The notes under the pieces are model-generated. The model was not told the DNA's origin and ran no database searches. It saw only the letters and a program-made list of their open reading frames with translations. A DNA stretch of 64,000 nucleotides from Anthonomus grandis grandis (lineage: Eukaryota > Arthropoda > Insecta > Coleoptera > Curculionidae), in the NCBI RefSeq assembly GCF_022605725.1, contig NC_065546.1, positions 39,304,227 through 39,368,226 on the forward strand, written 5' to 3'. Below, one piece after another: positions 45,606 through 56,450 of this stretch. Every line of letters starts with the position of its first letter. Positions within the stretch are counted from its first letter, which is position 1. The position numbers were made by a program, and so were the translations under genes.

Positions 45606-46060
45606 TTATAATATTTTTACAATACTTTTTAAAAAAATTATCAAATTATTATCAAGATGGGTAAAACTATGTTTGACCAATAACTCGGCTTCTAATGTTT
45701 TTATATCCAGTCTGTTTTTCCATGCCAAACCCATTAAATTAAAAATTCTCTCACCCATAGCATTTGCATGAAGAAGGGAAAAACCTAGTAGCAATTTTTA
45801 AAATTCAGTAATAACACTTTGTTTTTTGCCGAAGTTTACGGAAGCGTTATCTGCGTAATAGGCTGTAATGTTTAAAATATTTAAGCCAGCTTCTGTCGAC
45901 ACATAACAATAACTTCCAACTTTTCTGAAATCGCCGAATAAAATTTCAACAATTTATACATACACCAACGTCCTTTTTAAGATATCTCAAGAGATTTAAA
46001 ATATTTCAAGAGGAAATCTTTTATTTAAGATTATCTTTACTTGACGCACCAGTTGGTATG
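45606..46060 (-). pseudogene. hAT-type transposase remnant
   Basis: On the minus strand, about 45910-45820 reads LNITAYYADNASVNFGKKQSV, the catalytic-core segment of hAT transposases of the TAYCADNASVNFG type. A deletion then joins it to LLHANAMGERIFNLMGLAWKNRLDIKTLEAELLVKHSF at 45790-45650, the C-terminal hAT dimerisation region (consensus NA.VERIFS.M). Some 200 residues between the two are missing. No TIRs or 8-base duplication were found. Confidence 0.75.
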
Positions 46061-46424
46061 CAGAGTGGCTAAGTCAAATCTAAATTGGGTAAGTCATTTT
46101 ATATAAAATGTTCGGATTTCTTAGCCAAAAACCTTTGTAACAAGTTTTGTTGCTTTGGTGCTACCGCAAGAATATTGTTCGGGAATTTTTGAATCTTGAA
46201 AAATCGTTTATACTTACCTTATTTTAATCATTTATATTTTTCCCACACAGTCACTTGATAGATAACTATGAGCATATTTCATAAAGTAAAAACCAAAAGC
46301 ACATTCTGATTGAGCGTTCAAATCTAAGTATAAATTATTAAAAAAAAAAAAATCAATTTTTGTTTCGTGTAAGCCTTCAGTCGAATTTTTCTTGTGTTTT
46401 TTTCATTGTCAGGTATTTAATTAT
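46061..46424. other. AT-rich spacer
   Basis: I see nothing annotatable here. A run of A lies at about 46339-46351, just before retrotransposon C. Confidence 0.5.
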
Positions 46425-48732
46425 AAAAGACAAAAAGTTTAATGACTGTAAAATAGATAATATTTTTTATAATTTTAAAAAAGCTGACCTCAGATTGTTA
46501 TATGACAGTTTTCTTAGAGTTGATTGGAGTGATTTGGAAGCGGTTAAAAATGTTAATACTGCTATGAGCATTTTCTATCTGAAGATTTATTCTTGTCTTG
46601 ATATGTATGTTCCGAAAACTGCAAAAAGAGCTCGTACCTACCCGCCCTGGTTTTCTTTTGAAATAGTAAGACACATAAAACAAAAACATAAATTTTGGAT
46701 AAAATTTAGACGCTTTCATTTTCAACAAGATTTAATAAATTTTCGAGAATTGCGTTCTAGAATAAAAAGAAATGTTGAGCTGTCATACAAACAATACTGT
46801 GCGAGACTTGAGAATGATTTAAACTCGCAGCCTAATAACTTTTGGAAGTTAATTCGGAGTTCACAAAAAAATAACTCCCTGCCCCAAAATATGTTTGATC
46901 AACAAGGAACTTTGTTATCGGATCCGCAGAGTATTACTGATGCATTTGCAGCTTTCTTTCGGAGCTCATACACGACTTTTGATTCACCTCAAGCCTCTAA
47001 CTCTAATAATATTCAGACACCGTACCCGTAGTGCATAACCATAACTAGATTTACTGAAAACGAGGTATTAAGTGCTTTAAAAACTATAAAACCCACACCG
47101 ATAGTTGGACCTGACAAAATACCCGCATTTCTTTTATCAGACTGTAGACATGTTTTTGCAAAACCATTAACAATTCTTTTTAACTTGGCCCTTAAACAAG
47201 AATGTTTTCCTGATCTTTGGAAGTCGTCTAAAATTGTTCCCATACATAAAAAGAATGACAAAAACATGGTTGAAAATTACCGGCCTATCACAATAATAAA
47301 TAACTTCTCCAAATGTTTTGAGCGCGCACTTCATTCTGCTTTATATCCTAAAGTGGGGAGTCTTATAAATACTCGACAACATGGATTCATGAAAGGTAGA
47401 TCTACCACTACAAATTTGATTTCTCTTACAGAATATATCACCGAATCAATAAATGCAAACTCTTAAGTCGATGTCATTTATACAGACTTTTCAAAAGCAT
47501 TTGACCGACTAGACCACAACATTCTCATTAATAATTTCGACCTATATTATGGATTTTCTTCTTCTTTGTCAAATCTTTTACAGTCCTATCTTACCGAGCG
47601 ACCACAACACGTGGAATGTTTTGGTCGTGGTTCGGTGCAGATAGTTGCCACTTCCGGAGTCCCACAGGGCTCAATTCTGGGACCACTTCTTTTCAACTCA
47701 TTCATTAATACAATATCTGACCAACTTGATGTTAATAGCCTGCTGTACGCAGATGACATAAAACTATATATTAGAATTGACTCTATTTTGGATTGTGAGC
47801 AGCTACAAAATAATTTAAGTCTTTTGAATACATGGTGTAAAAATAATAATCTACCCCTTAATGCGGCTAAATGTAATGTTGTCTCATTTGGCTTAAAGAA
47901 AAAACTTCATTACTTACAACTATACCATAGATGATGTTATTCTGCCTAGATCAACTGAATTTAGAGATTTAGGGGTGATCTTTGACAGCTCTTTCTCTTT
48001 TCAACTGCATATTTTAGATATTGTCAAGCGCAGTTATAGAATGTTGGGATATATCATCAGGAACTCGCAAAATTTTAATAATGTTCTTAGTCTAAAAATC
48101 CTGTACTTTTCTTATGTCAGATCAATATTGGAATATGCATCCCAAGTTTGGACACCATATTATACAAATCATATTCATGAACTTGAAAATATTCAACGAA
48201 AATTTCTCAAATATCTTTGGTACAAGAGTGACGGAGTGTACCCAGAAATTGGTTTCCCACATCAGCGTTTATTGGAAAGATTTTCGTTTGCTTTGCTGGA
48301 GGATCGGAGAAAATCCGCTGATTTGCAATTTTTATTTAAGTTGGTAAATAATATTATTGATTCACCAGATCTATTGCAACAACTAAATTTTCATGTGCCT
48401 CGCATATCAGCAAGGAATACATCAACTTTTTACCTATCAAGACCTAGAACCAACATTTGTAAATTTTCTCCTCTGCGCAGAGCATGTAACATACATGACT
48501 CTGTTCTGGATCAGTGTGACATCTTTAATTGCAGTTTGTCGGAAGTTAAAAGAGTACACTTTTCCTAGATGTTTTACTTTTAATTTACTTTGTCTATATT
48601 TCTTTTAATACCATTTGCTTGTAATTATTGATAATATTGTATTCTTTTTAATTTTCTTAAGATACCTATGTTTTGTAATTTATTGTTGTAATTTTCCCAC
48701 TCATTAATTGGAATTTATTCTGTGGAGTGGTG

Positions 48733-48767
<35 letters not shown>

Positions 48768-48770
48768 ATA
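46425..48770 (+). pseudogene. Jockey-like non-LTR retrotransposon C, RT part nearly intact
   Basis: 5'-truncated after the endonuclease. One frame runs from 46425 to about 47915, broken only by TAG 47029-47031 and TAA 47464-47466. It carries the linker (PPWFSFEIVRHIKQKHKFW, NNFWKLIRSSQK), then the RT: VENYRPITIINNFSKCFE, QHGFMKGRSTTTN, YTDFSKAFDRLDH (first Asp), TSGVPQGSILGPLLFN and LLYADDIKLYI (active site). One frameshift near 47915-47970 leads to the thumb and C-terminus, ending at 48566-48568. The (AAAT)n tail is at 48733-48770. Only three lesions in about 700 codons make it one of the youngest long RTs in the window. Confidence 0.93.
48733..48770 (+). repeat. (AAAT)n tail of retrotransposon C
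   Basis: About nine AAAT units at the 3' terminus, of the same kind as the tail of element B. Confidence 0.9.
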
Positions 48771-48934
48771 CCGTTTTCTCCGCCGTGATTTATTGTAATA
48801 TGCAATTTACTAATCGTACATTTAACTTATGAATCACATTTTCCCCTAACAATCCCAGAATAAGTTTGGCTTGACTCATTATTAAACTTTACATTCCATT
48901 TAGTTTTTTTTGTTACTGATAAGAATATTATATA

Positions 48935-50468
48935 TAACAGTCGGGATTTCGAAAGGGATTTAGCTGTGTTACCGCTCTTACTGACGTCACCGATGAGGTT
49001 GTCGCCAGTTTGGACAATGATTTTAACACTGCTTGATTACTCTAAAGCAATTGATAGGCTAAATCACGAACTTTTGATTAATATTTTACATTATTTTGGT
49101 TTTAATACTACAGTTACTAAATTAATTTTATCGTTATCACTTTTTATATTATTGGTCCTTTATTGTACAGCATTTTTACGTCGGCTTTTATGGATAAATT
49201 GCAATTCTGTAAATACGACCTTTACGCGAACGACTCACAATTATATTTGTCATTTAATGCTAGTAATGTTGAAAGAACTAATTTTTATTTGAATGCTGAC
49301 ATTGCTCTAGTAAATAGAGTCTCGACGGATCACTCTCTTAAATTAAATCCAAGCAAGAGCGTGGCAATGTTATTTTGTAGTGATAATAGCAGAAGGGCGG
49401 TTTTGGATTATGTCCAACTAATTCTTAATGGAGAACTTATCCCTTTGCATGTTTCAACTAAAAATCTAGGCCTACTGATAGACGTTAGTCTAAAGTTCAT
49501 AGATCACATTAAAAGTTGTCTTAAGAAAGGATTTTCAATGCTAAAAAAACTTTACAAGCATAGATCTTATTTGTCAAAAGAAACAAAAAAAATTTTATGC
49601 GACTTATTAATTCTATCCTATTTTAATTATGCAGAAACAGTATATGGACCATTTTTAGACTGCACTGACTCTGCAAAAATTCGAAAATTACAGAACTCGT
49701 GCATAAGGTTTATTTGTGGAATTAGATATAGGGAAAGGGTATCACATAAATTAGTTGATCTTAAGTGGCTTAATATGTTAAATCACCGAGAGTTGCATTT
49801 CATATGTTTTTTTACAAAATAATGAAATTTAAACGTACTGACGTTTACAATATAAATATTCGCAGACATGACCTTTTGTCTATACCTTTACATAAGAAAG
49901 AAATTTGTAAAAATTCATTCTTACAATATTGTGTCCAAAATTAATAAATACAAAATTTGGGATTTTTCCAAATCTACATCGGCTTTTAAAAAATCAATAA
50001 AAATGGTTCTTTCATTTAAACAAAATAATATTTAGTGTATTAATTTATGTTATTTCTTGTTAATACTGACATCTCTGGTAAATTTGTAGCCCTGGTTCTG
50101 CTCTCTTTTATGTCAGGATTCCTTATTCGTATCTGGCGCGCGTTTGGAAATATAAATTTTTATATGTATTTTTTTCTACTATAAGAGTCTACAACAGAAA
50201 TATAGTCAATATACCTGTCCCTATCGTTCCCCCTTTCCTGCCTTTTATTAGTAAATATTAAGTAAGGTAGGATAATTTAGATCTTTTTCTTTTTGGTTAC
50301 TCATGTATGTAGGGTATGCATGCTATTCGTACAGTTTATAATGCGGTTCGCAATTTTTTTTTTAATTATAAGTACAATATCCAAGGTAGTTCCTTATTCT
50401 GAGGGTAGCTGAAACATGACCTTTATTTCCTCTTTACAATTACATGCTGAATTAATACACACTGATGG

Positions 50469-50544
<76 letters not shown>
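48935..50544 (+). pseudogene. CR1/L2-like non-LTR retrotransposon D with (ATT)n tail
   Basis: Begins at SGFRKGFSCVTALTDVTDEV. The first catalytic Asp region survives as LLDYSKAIDRLNHELLIN, part of the following segment is lost, and the active site reads YANDSQLYLSF (usual YADD). A good frame at 49163-49822 covers LNPSKSVAMLF, NLGLLIDVSLKFIDHI, FNYAETVYGPFLD, KLQNSCIRFICGIRYRERVSH and WLNMLNHREL. The protein tail continues in another frame to about 50035. The 3' UTR then runs to a long (ATT)n repeat. It is older than element C. Confidence 0.85.
50469..50544 (+). repeat. (ATT)n microsatellite, retrotransposon tail
   Basis: About 25 uninterrupted ATT units at the 3' end of element D. Confidence 0.95.
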
Positions 50545-51539
50545 GGTCGAACCTTTTCTTGATTTGAATTATTTGTCTCAAACAGCAGAATTTTTCTTCA
50601 TCATCTTCGTCAACACGTCACCCCTGTTAGAAAAATCCATATTATCAACCTCAAGAAAATAGTTATGAGCTAATAGAAAGAACGTGGAAAAAATCCCGTA
50701 TGTATTTTTACTTTCCGAAAAGCGGGAGATTTGTTTAAGGTCGCGGGAATCGGAAGTTCAAGTAAAAAAGCGGAAGCCTCCCGCCTAAATCCGGAGGGTT
50801 GGAAACCCTATCTGGCATATTGACAGACTAGTCTATTGTATCAATATGCTGATATTTCCTGCTTGAAATCAGATTATGAGGTTAAGTTAATATCGGATGG
50901 GTGTTCTCGGGCGGTGGTAATTATGCAGGTCTGGTGTCAGATAAGCTGCGAAACAACTTATTTTTGTTCTTTATCAGAAAATAAAAACAAATAATGGTTT
51001 CTTGGGGTCACTACCGTTTTAACATTTTATTCCAGTTAAGCAAATCAAGACCCTCAGTTAAAAGTTTTTAACAGCTTCTGTGCTTTCTTATGACACATCA
51101 GTAAGGTTCTGATTGTAAAATTTTGTAAGTTGATATATTTTTTTTGTCCAGTCAATATAAGTAATCAATTGTTTAGACATTTTTGGGACTCAAGTAAATA
51201 AATCATTCAGTCACTGGTATATATATTGGTCAAAAGGGACAATATATATATTTACCTAAAATATGCAATTTTAGTCTAATATCTCAACAACTACAAGAAC
51301 AATTGGAAATTTTAGCATACCTCATCATAACTCTACCTGTTTTAAAGACGATTAGTGGGTATGTCACAATTTGCCACTTGTTCATATTAGAAATAAAACC
51401 ACAAAATCAACATTCAGTAAGTACTATTTTATAATTGATTTATTATTTTTATTATGTGATTGGCTGATAAAGGATTAGTATTAATTATTACTGGGCTTCA
51501 GTTAGCCTTTTTTAGACCAAATTATTCTAAACGTTGGTA
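50545..51539. other. Spacer with a GC-richer unassigned segment
   Basis: Bases 50690-50815 contain several CCCGC/GCGGG blocks (AAAGCGGGAGATTT, GTCGCGGGAATCGG, GCCTCCCGCCTAAAT, GGAGGGTTGGAAACCC), which look like part of a repeat I cannot name. The rest is AT-rich without features. The minus-strand retrotransposon below may have its 3' UTR here. Confidence 0.4.
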
Positions 51540-52925
51540 ACATCAAATTTTGTTTGATGGTAGTTTCCACAACCAGTGTTGTAAGACTTTTCGTTGTATA
51601 TATGCTGTATCCAGCCCTACTGCTTTTTGCATACTCAGGGGATTATGTTTTTCAGGGAATTTTACTGGGATGACTTTAGTCTGCACATTCTACATTCCTT
51701 GCAATTCAATTTGTAGAACTTTGTATGTAAGCTGTTCTCTGACTTTTTCTGTGTTATATAAATAGAGATGACAAGGTCTATAATAAAACATTGTTTTGCT
51801 TTTTCATCTTTCAGTACCAGATCGAATTTGATAACTTTCATTTTTCTGTCTGTATAAATTTTCGCATACCATATAATTGTTAAGGCTGGGCTGTTGACTA
51901 CATTGTCGTGGATGTGGTTCGCATTTGTACAACTTGTTTTTTACTTTGATGTTATAGTGTTCACCGATGTTCCAATGTAGTTGATTTTCCACTTTGTAAG
52001 GTCAGTGAAGGTATATTTTGGCCATTATAGGGCAACCGGATATTAAATAATATGTTGCCACACTGCAAACCCAGCAAAATATACATTTTAGGTCATTGCC
52101 AGTTTTCAGGATTTTCACCCATATCCGCTGCTTGAGCTTGGTGTTGAGAAGAATCAGTGATTCAGCTTCTGCTTTAATATTTGATTTTACAAACCACATC
52201 CATGTCTAACTCTGATTGACGATTTCTTTGTGTGCTTCCATCGGTATTTGGCCGCATAAAGGTTTGATTTTCTATTTTGTTAATAGTTTTTCCGTTATTC
52301 CTTTCTTCATCCTCTGTTTTATGTTTTTGACTCTATTTGTATAAAATTCATTCGTGAGTCTTAAATAAGAGCCAACCTGTTTTTGTCTTTCTCTCTCAGT
52401 TTTAGTAATTCGAGCGTACCCCTTTGGCAATGCTATAGATGGTTTCGAGATTTGTCATAACTCTGCCCCCTTCTTGTCCTGGGTCTTACTTAACGTATTC
52501 GCAAGGAGTAGTTCGCCATGTAAGGTCTTTTTTATTATGTCGATGCTGTAGTTTAGAGGCGCGACGAGGAAATAAGTAATCTTATATTTTGCGGTCAGTT
52601 TTGAATATTGCTCTTATGCGTCTGTAATATTCTTTCTTTAATTTAGCTTTTATTAATCGGTGTTATATTCCTTGATACGTAGATATTTGTACATAACCAG
52701 ATAGTTCAGTGATCTAATGTTATCTGTCTTATTCAGTTCAATGTGTTCCTTTAATGTGTAGTTTCCTTTCTCGCTCTTTGCGCATTTTGCCAGCGCTTTA
52801 CGATCTTGAGTAGTTCCCTTAATTTGTAGTTTTTGTAATTTTTAACGTTTGTTTTTGTAATTTTTAGCTGTGATCTTTAGGTCACCACAGTAGAGTAGAT
52901 GATTCATTGTTATTTTTGCATTTGC
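51540..52925 (-). pseudogene. Non-jockey non-LTR retrotransposon, RT end to C-terminal endonuclease-like domain
   Basis: On the minus strand from 52925: HLLYCGDLKITAK (RT active site, MDD changed to CGD), CAKSEKGNYTLKEHIELNKTDNIRSL, YKYLRIKEYN, ITYFLVAPLNYSIDIIK, then KPLCGQIPMEAHKEI, the Trp/Lys-rich WFVKSNIKAEAESLILLNTK, and ILKTGNDLKCIFCWVCSVATYYLISGCPIMAK, a Cys/His knuckle. After that come LHWNIGEHYNIKV, VLKDEKAKQCFIIDLVIS and VLQHWLWKLP. The CX2C...HX4C knuckle followed by a PD...D-like block is the plan of elements with a restriction-enzyme-like endonuclease. Many stops and frameshifts mark it as old. Confidence 0.75.
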
Positions 52926-53198
52926 ATCAAAAGAAGAAAAAAGTACTTGTTTAAATTTCCACGTGTTCTTTAAAGCATATTCCAGATTCTCATACTTCTG
53001 TGTCTTTCTTCTTACTCACTCTCAGTCTAGATAATATTATGAGAAAGTGAGATTGCTATATGGATGATCATACCTAGTTTTTCCTTCTTCTTTATATCCA
53101 TAATATACAGTTTGTTATAGTCAACCATCCTATCTGTCATTATAGGCCTATCCCAATATAGTACGCAATCCGCCAAATCCAGTACTGTTTGTGGCTCA
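52926..53198 (-). pseudogene. C-terminal part of a second copy of the same non-LTR family
   Basis: On the minus strand from 53198: YEPQTVLDLADCVLYWDRPIMTDRMVDYNK, then IMDIKKKEKLGMIIHIAISLSHNI (the PD...D-type nuclease block, degraded), and a decayed tail (KYENLEYALKNTWKFKQV). It abuts the other copy head to tail at about 52925. Its upstream part lies beyond the Tc1 element, at 56343 onward. Confidence 0.75.
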
Positions 53199-53202
53199 TA
53201 TA

Positions 53203-53694
53203 CACATCAAAATGGTCTAAGGAACACTTAGAAAAATAGTTTTTTTCGCCTTATAAATTTTTATATATTTGTATTTTCATACGGAATAGATACTACCTTT
53301 AATATTAAGATACCAACGAAGTAAAATAAATATTTGGGTACAAAAAATCATGCCAGAACCACAGCATAAAGAAACCAGCAGTCGCACTTCAATAAAAATA
53401 CATTGGCTTGAATAAGCGAATTCGGTGCATGTGTACTAACGCAGGCGAGGCATTTTTGCTTATAGTAGGGATGCCGCTGACACTCGCTACGGTCCACGCG
53501 GCTTTTGCCTTGGCTAGAGCCGGACTTAAACATTTTTTTAGATGTTATTATCTTGTAAAATAAAAATACCTACATAGTACAAATATTGATTTTTTAATAT
53601 AAATAAAGTTCATACATTAACAAAATATTTAAACAAAAATAAACATCGCATTTCTACATCTAACAACGACGATATAGAAGAATACGTGCAGGAA
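53203..53694. other. Non-coding part of the Tc1 element
   Basis: After the left TIR (to about 53240) there is AT-rich sequence and a 61-codon minus-strand open frame (53348-53533) with no recognisable motif. I do not support it as a gene. Confidence 0.4.
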
Positions 53695-54310
53695 GTTAAT
53701 TAGGTATGTACCATAAATTTAAGAGACCATTCTTTGAGTAATTTTAAAACAAAAAGTTCATATAAACATATTTCCAGAAATTCTTCGTTCTCAATATACA
53801 GGGTGTTAAAATTTAACAACAACTAAAATATATGCCACTGACTTTTGTGCAATTTTTATTATGTTCTGTGGATTATACAAATAAAACTTTTCTGCCTCTT
53901 GAATTTTTTTCATATCTTGCTTAGTTAATAATAAATTCCAAATGAAACTTTTCCCCAAATTCCTTGAGTGATCCAGGGATATGCAATTAAGTGGACTTTT
54001 TTTTTCTCGAAAAATAAGCGAGATACGAAAAAGTTGTATCTGTATTTGAGTAAATCAAATAACATATTAAAAATGGCATAAAATTGAGGTGCCCCAATTT
54101 TTTTGCCACAAATATTTCTTCAGGTCCCGTTCGAGATTACACTGGACCTAATAAATTTAATCATGTTAGGGGTAAATTAGCTCCTTAATGTTATAAATAA
54201 CACCGCCAGAGAACTTGCGGACCTATGTTCATATGAACTTTTTGTCTTAAAATTACTCAAACAATCGCCTGTTAAATAATTTATGGTACATACTTAATTA
54301 ACACCCTGTA
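53695..54310. repeat. Inverted repeat fragments with TACAGGGTGTTAA ends
   Basis: Bases 53695-53775 (GTTAATTAGGTATGTACCATAAA...AGTTCATATAAACAT) are the reverse complement, with few changes, of 54219-54302. In addition TATACAGGGTGTTAA at about 53797-53811 faces TTAACACCCTGTATA at 54298-54312. The simplest reading is a TA-flanked MITE or its remains, partly duplicated in inverse orientation. It does not code. Confidence 0.7.
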
Positions 54311-54319
54311 TAGTAACGC

Positions 54320-55069
54320 TTTTAGATTAACATCTGACTACATAGTAGTTTAAGGATAACTAATTATACAAATAAAGTAATATTTCAAAACAAATAGAAA
54401 CTCTTAGGCCAATAAATAAAGACAAATAGTTGGCAACAATTCAAAACAATTCTAACATCTGCGAATTTTTGTTATATTATTAAGTACCAACTAAAGTAAA
54501 AGTATACAATTTTGCAACTCTTTTAAATATGGCAACACTGTTAAAATGGCAGAAATATAAATAATGTCCTTAAAAATCAAAAAAAATAAATATTACATTG
54601 CTGCAACTTTAATTGATGCTTAATTATGTTATTTAAGCCATACAGCCAAATTTGCAGCTATTAAAAACTTTGGCAAAGTCAATTATTTTGGTTCATTAAT
54701 AATTTTTGACATACCCGTCTTTTAATACAAAAGTTTTTATAAAAAACGCTACGCTTTGTAAAAATGCTATTAAAATAGTCACTAAGTACGGCGCTGAACT
54801 AGGCGATACACCTATGAACACAGTTCGATAAACAGTGAGCTCGGCATCCGGAGAACATGGCTGCGGCATGGCTAAGGATGCTATTAGTTCGCTTACATTT
54901 TCGAGCGGAGTGAGACTGCTGGTTTCTTTATGCTGTGCCAGAACAGCGTTTTTTGCTACTTGCACATTTTGTCGAAATAACGCAGATTATAATTTTTAAA
55001 TTCTAACGCAATATCGCATTTTTTGTGGTTCCAACCGAACAATTGTGATTTAGTTTTTATTCAATAAAA
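54320..55069. other. Unexplained segment upstream of the Tc1 transposase
   Basis: Contains the 5' leader of the transposase gene at its right end. The part at 54770-54965 is less AT-rich and holds an 89-codon minus-strand open frame (MQVAKNAVLAQHKETSSLTP...) that ends in a hydrophobic stretch. I recognise no family, so it is not called as a gene. Confidence 0.4.
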
Positions 55070-56091
55070 ATGGAAAGACGACATTTAACTCGAGAGGAAA
55101 TGCTAAGAGCAGTCGGAATGCTTGAGGCAGGAACAAGTCAAAGAGACGTTGCAAGAGCTTCGGATACATTTCTCAGTGTAATTAACCGTTTGTGGACAAG
55201 ATATAGAGAAACAAATGATGTTAGAGAACGGCATCAAGGCCCGTCGCGCGTTACCACACCTGCCCAAGACCGTTTTATAACTTTGCAAACTCAAAGAAAT
55301 CCCACGGTAACAGCCTCTGTTTTGGTTCAGCAGCTCTCACGAGTGCATAACGTCGAGGTTTCAGGTCGAACTATTAGAAACCGTTTGCATGAGAGAGGAC
55401 TTCATGCCAGAAGATCCTTAAGGGTTCCTCGGTTAACTTTAGGAAATCGAGGTGCAAGATTAACGTGGTGCCAAGAACATGTTAATTGGAATCAAGAAAG
55501 ATGGGCCACAGTTCTTTTTACGGATGAGTCTCGATTTTCATTTTATCCTGATTCTGGTAGAATTCGTGTCTGGAGAGAGGAAGGAAATGAAAGTCGTTTG
55601 CGTCATGCCCGGGAAGTAGTAAGGCAACGTGGTGGATCACTAATGTTTTGGGGTGGCATTAGACTTGACGGAAAAACGAACCTCATTTTTGTGGAAAATA
55701 CAATGACTGGAATAAGTTATAGGGATAATATACTACTGCTGTAATTGTTCCATATTTACGCGAAATGGGCCTAAATTCATTGTTGCAACAAGATAATGCC
55801 CCACCACATCGAGCACGGCTTGTACGAATCGCTATTGAGGAAAATCAAATCAATCTTCTACCCTGGCCCTCTACCTCACCGGACCTTAATCCAATTGATC
55901 ATGTTTGGGATTGGTTAAAAAGGCAACTTTTTCAACGATTTGACTTTTTTCAAAGCGCTCTGGAGCTTCGTCTTGCTGTGACACATGTTTGGGAGGAGTT
56001 GCCCCAAGAATTAATTAATAATTTAATTTTAAGTATGACTAGGCGATGCCAAAGTGTTATTAATAATAGAGGTGGACCATCTGGCTACTAG
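55070..56091 (+). pseudogene. Tc1-type transposase, single frameshift
   Basis: ATG 55070 begins MERRHLTREEMLRAVGMLEAG, a paired-like helix-turn-helix, with a second HTH and a basic RTIRNRLHERGLHARRS region. The catalytic core follows: TVLFTDESRFSF (first Asp), SLMFWGGIRLDG, then a one-base deletion near 55738 (DNILL/PVIVPYLREMG). It continues as LLQQDNAPPHRAR (second Asp) and TSPDLNPIDHVWDWL (third acidic position is Asp here), ending INNRGGPSGY* at 56089-56091. Counting from DNA to PID gives 34 residues between the last two acidic residues (DD34D arrangement). About 340 residues with a single lesion: the best preserved transposase in the window. Confidence 0.93.
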
Positions 56092-56342
56092 TTTACTTTG
56101 TATTTGGTAAATTTTTATTTTTATAATTTTTTTTTAATAAACGGTAATAAATGGGATTTTGTTCTTTATTTTTATTTGAGCCCTAAATTATGATTAAATT
56201 ATAATCTACAAAGAAAAGTTAATAATTATATTGTTATTTTATTCGAATAATGTAAAGAAATTGCAATAATTATCTGTTTTCCAATCTTCTCAAAAATATT
56301 AACATATTTGTATGTATTCCCTAGACCATTTTGATGTGTGTA

Positions 56343-56450
56343 TATATAATATGGTAAAGTGTCTTTTTTCAGGAGACCCTTCTTGATGGCAAAAGTTGTT
56401 GGTGCACTATTTTGGCCAACTGATTATGTCAGTATTATTTATAATTAATA
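56343..56450 (-). pseudogene. Upstream continuation of the split non-LTR relic
   Basis: On the minus strand this reads TFAIKKGLLKKDTLPYYI and runs in frame into YEPQTVLD on the other side of the Tc1 element. It proves that the Tc1 insertion landed in the retrotransposon. Farther upstream nothing more can be traced. Confidence 0.75.

Larger units (their letters stand above)
53201..56340 (+). mobile_element. Tc1-type transposon with near-intact transposase, 3140 bp
   Basis: TIRs (t/c)ACACATCAAAATGGTCTAaGGAAcAC at 53201 onward, and inverted at about 56314-56340, with TA at 53199-53200 and 56341-56342. Removing the element and one TA rejoins LPYYIYEPQTVL in the flanking retrotransposon, which confirms the borders. 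The element is about twice the usual Tc1 size because it holds inserted material between the left TIR and the gene, including inverted fragments of another repeat at 53695-54310. Confidence 0.92.

Noticed and set aside
53348..53533. Cys-rich 61-codon minus-strand frame
   Set aside because: The cysteines do not form a known finger pattern and the context is transposon interior.
54696..54965. 89-codon minus-strand open frame as a gene
   Set aside because: No recognised domain, no start context, and it lies within the non-coding part of a transposon; kept only as a finding.
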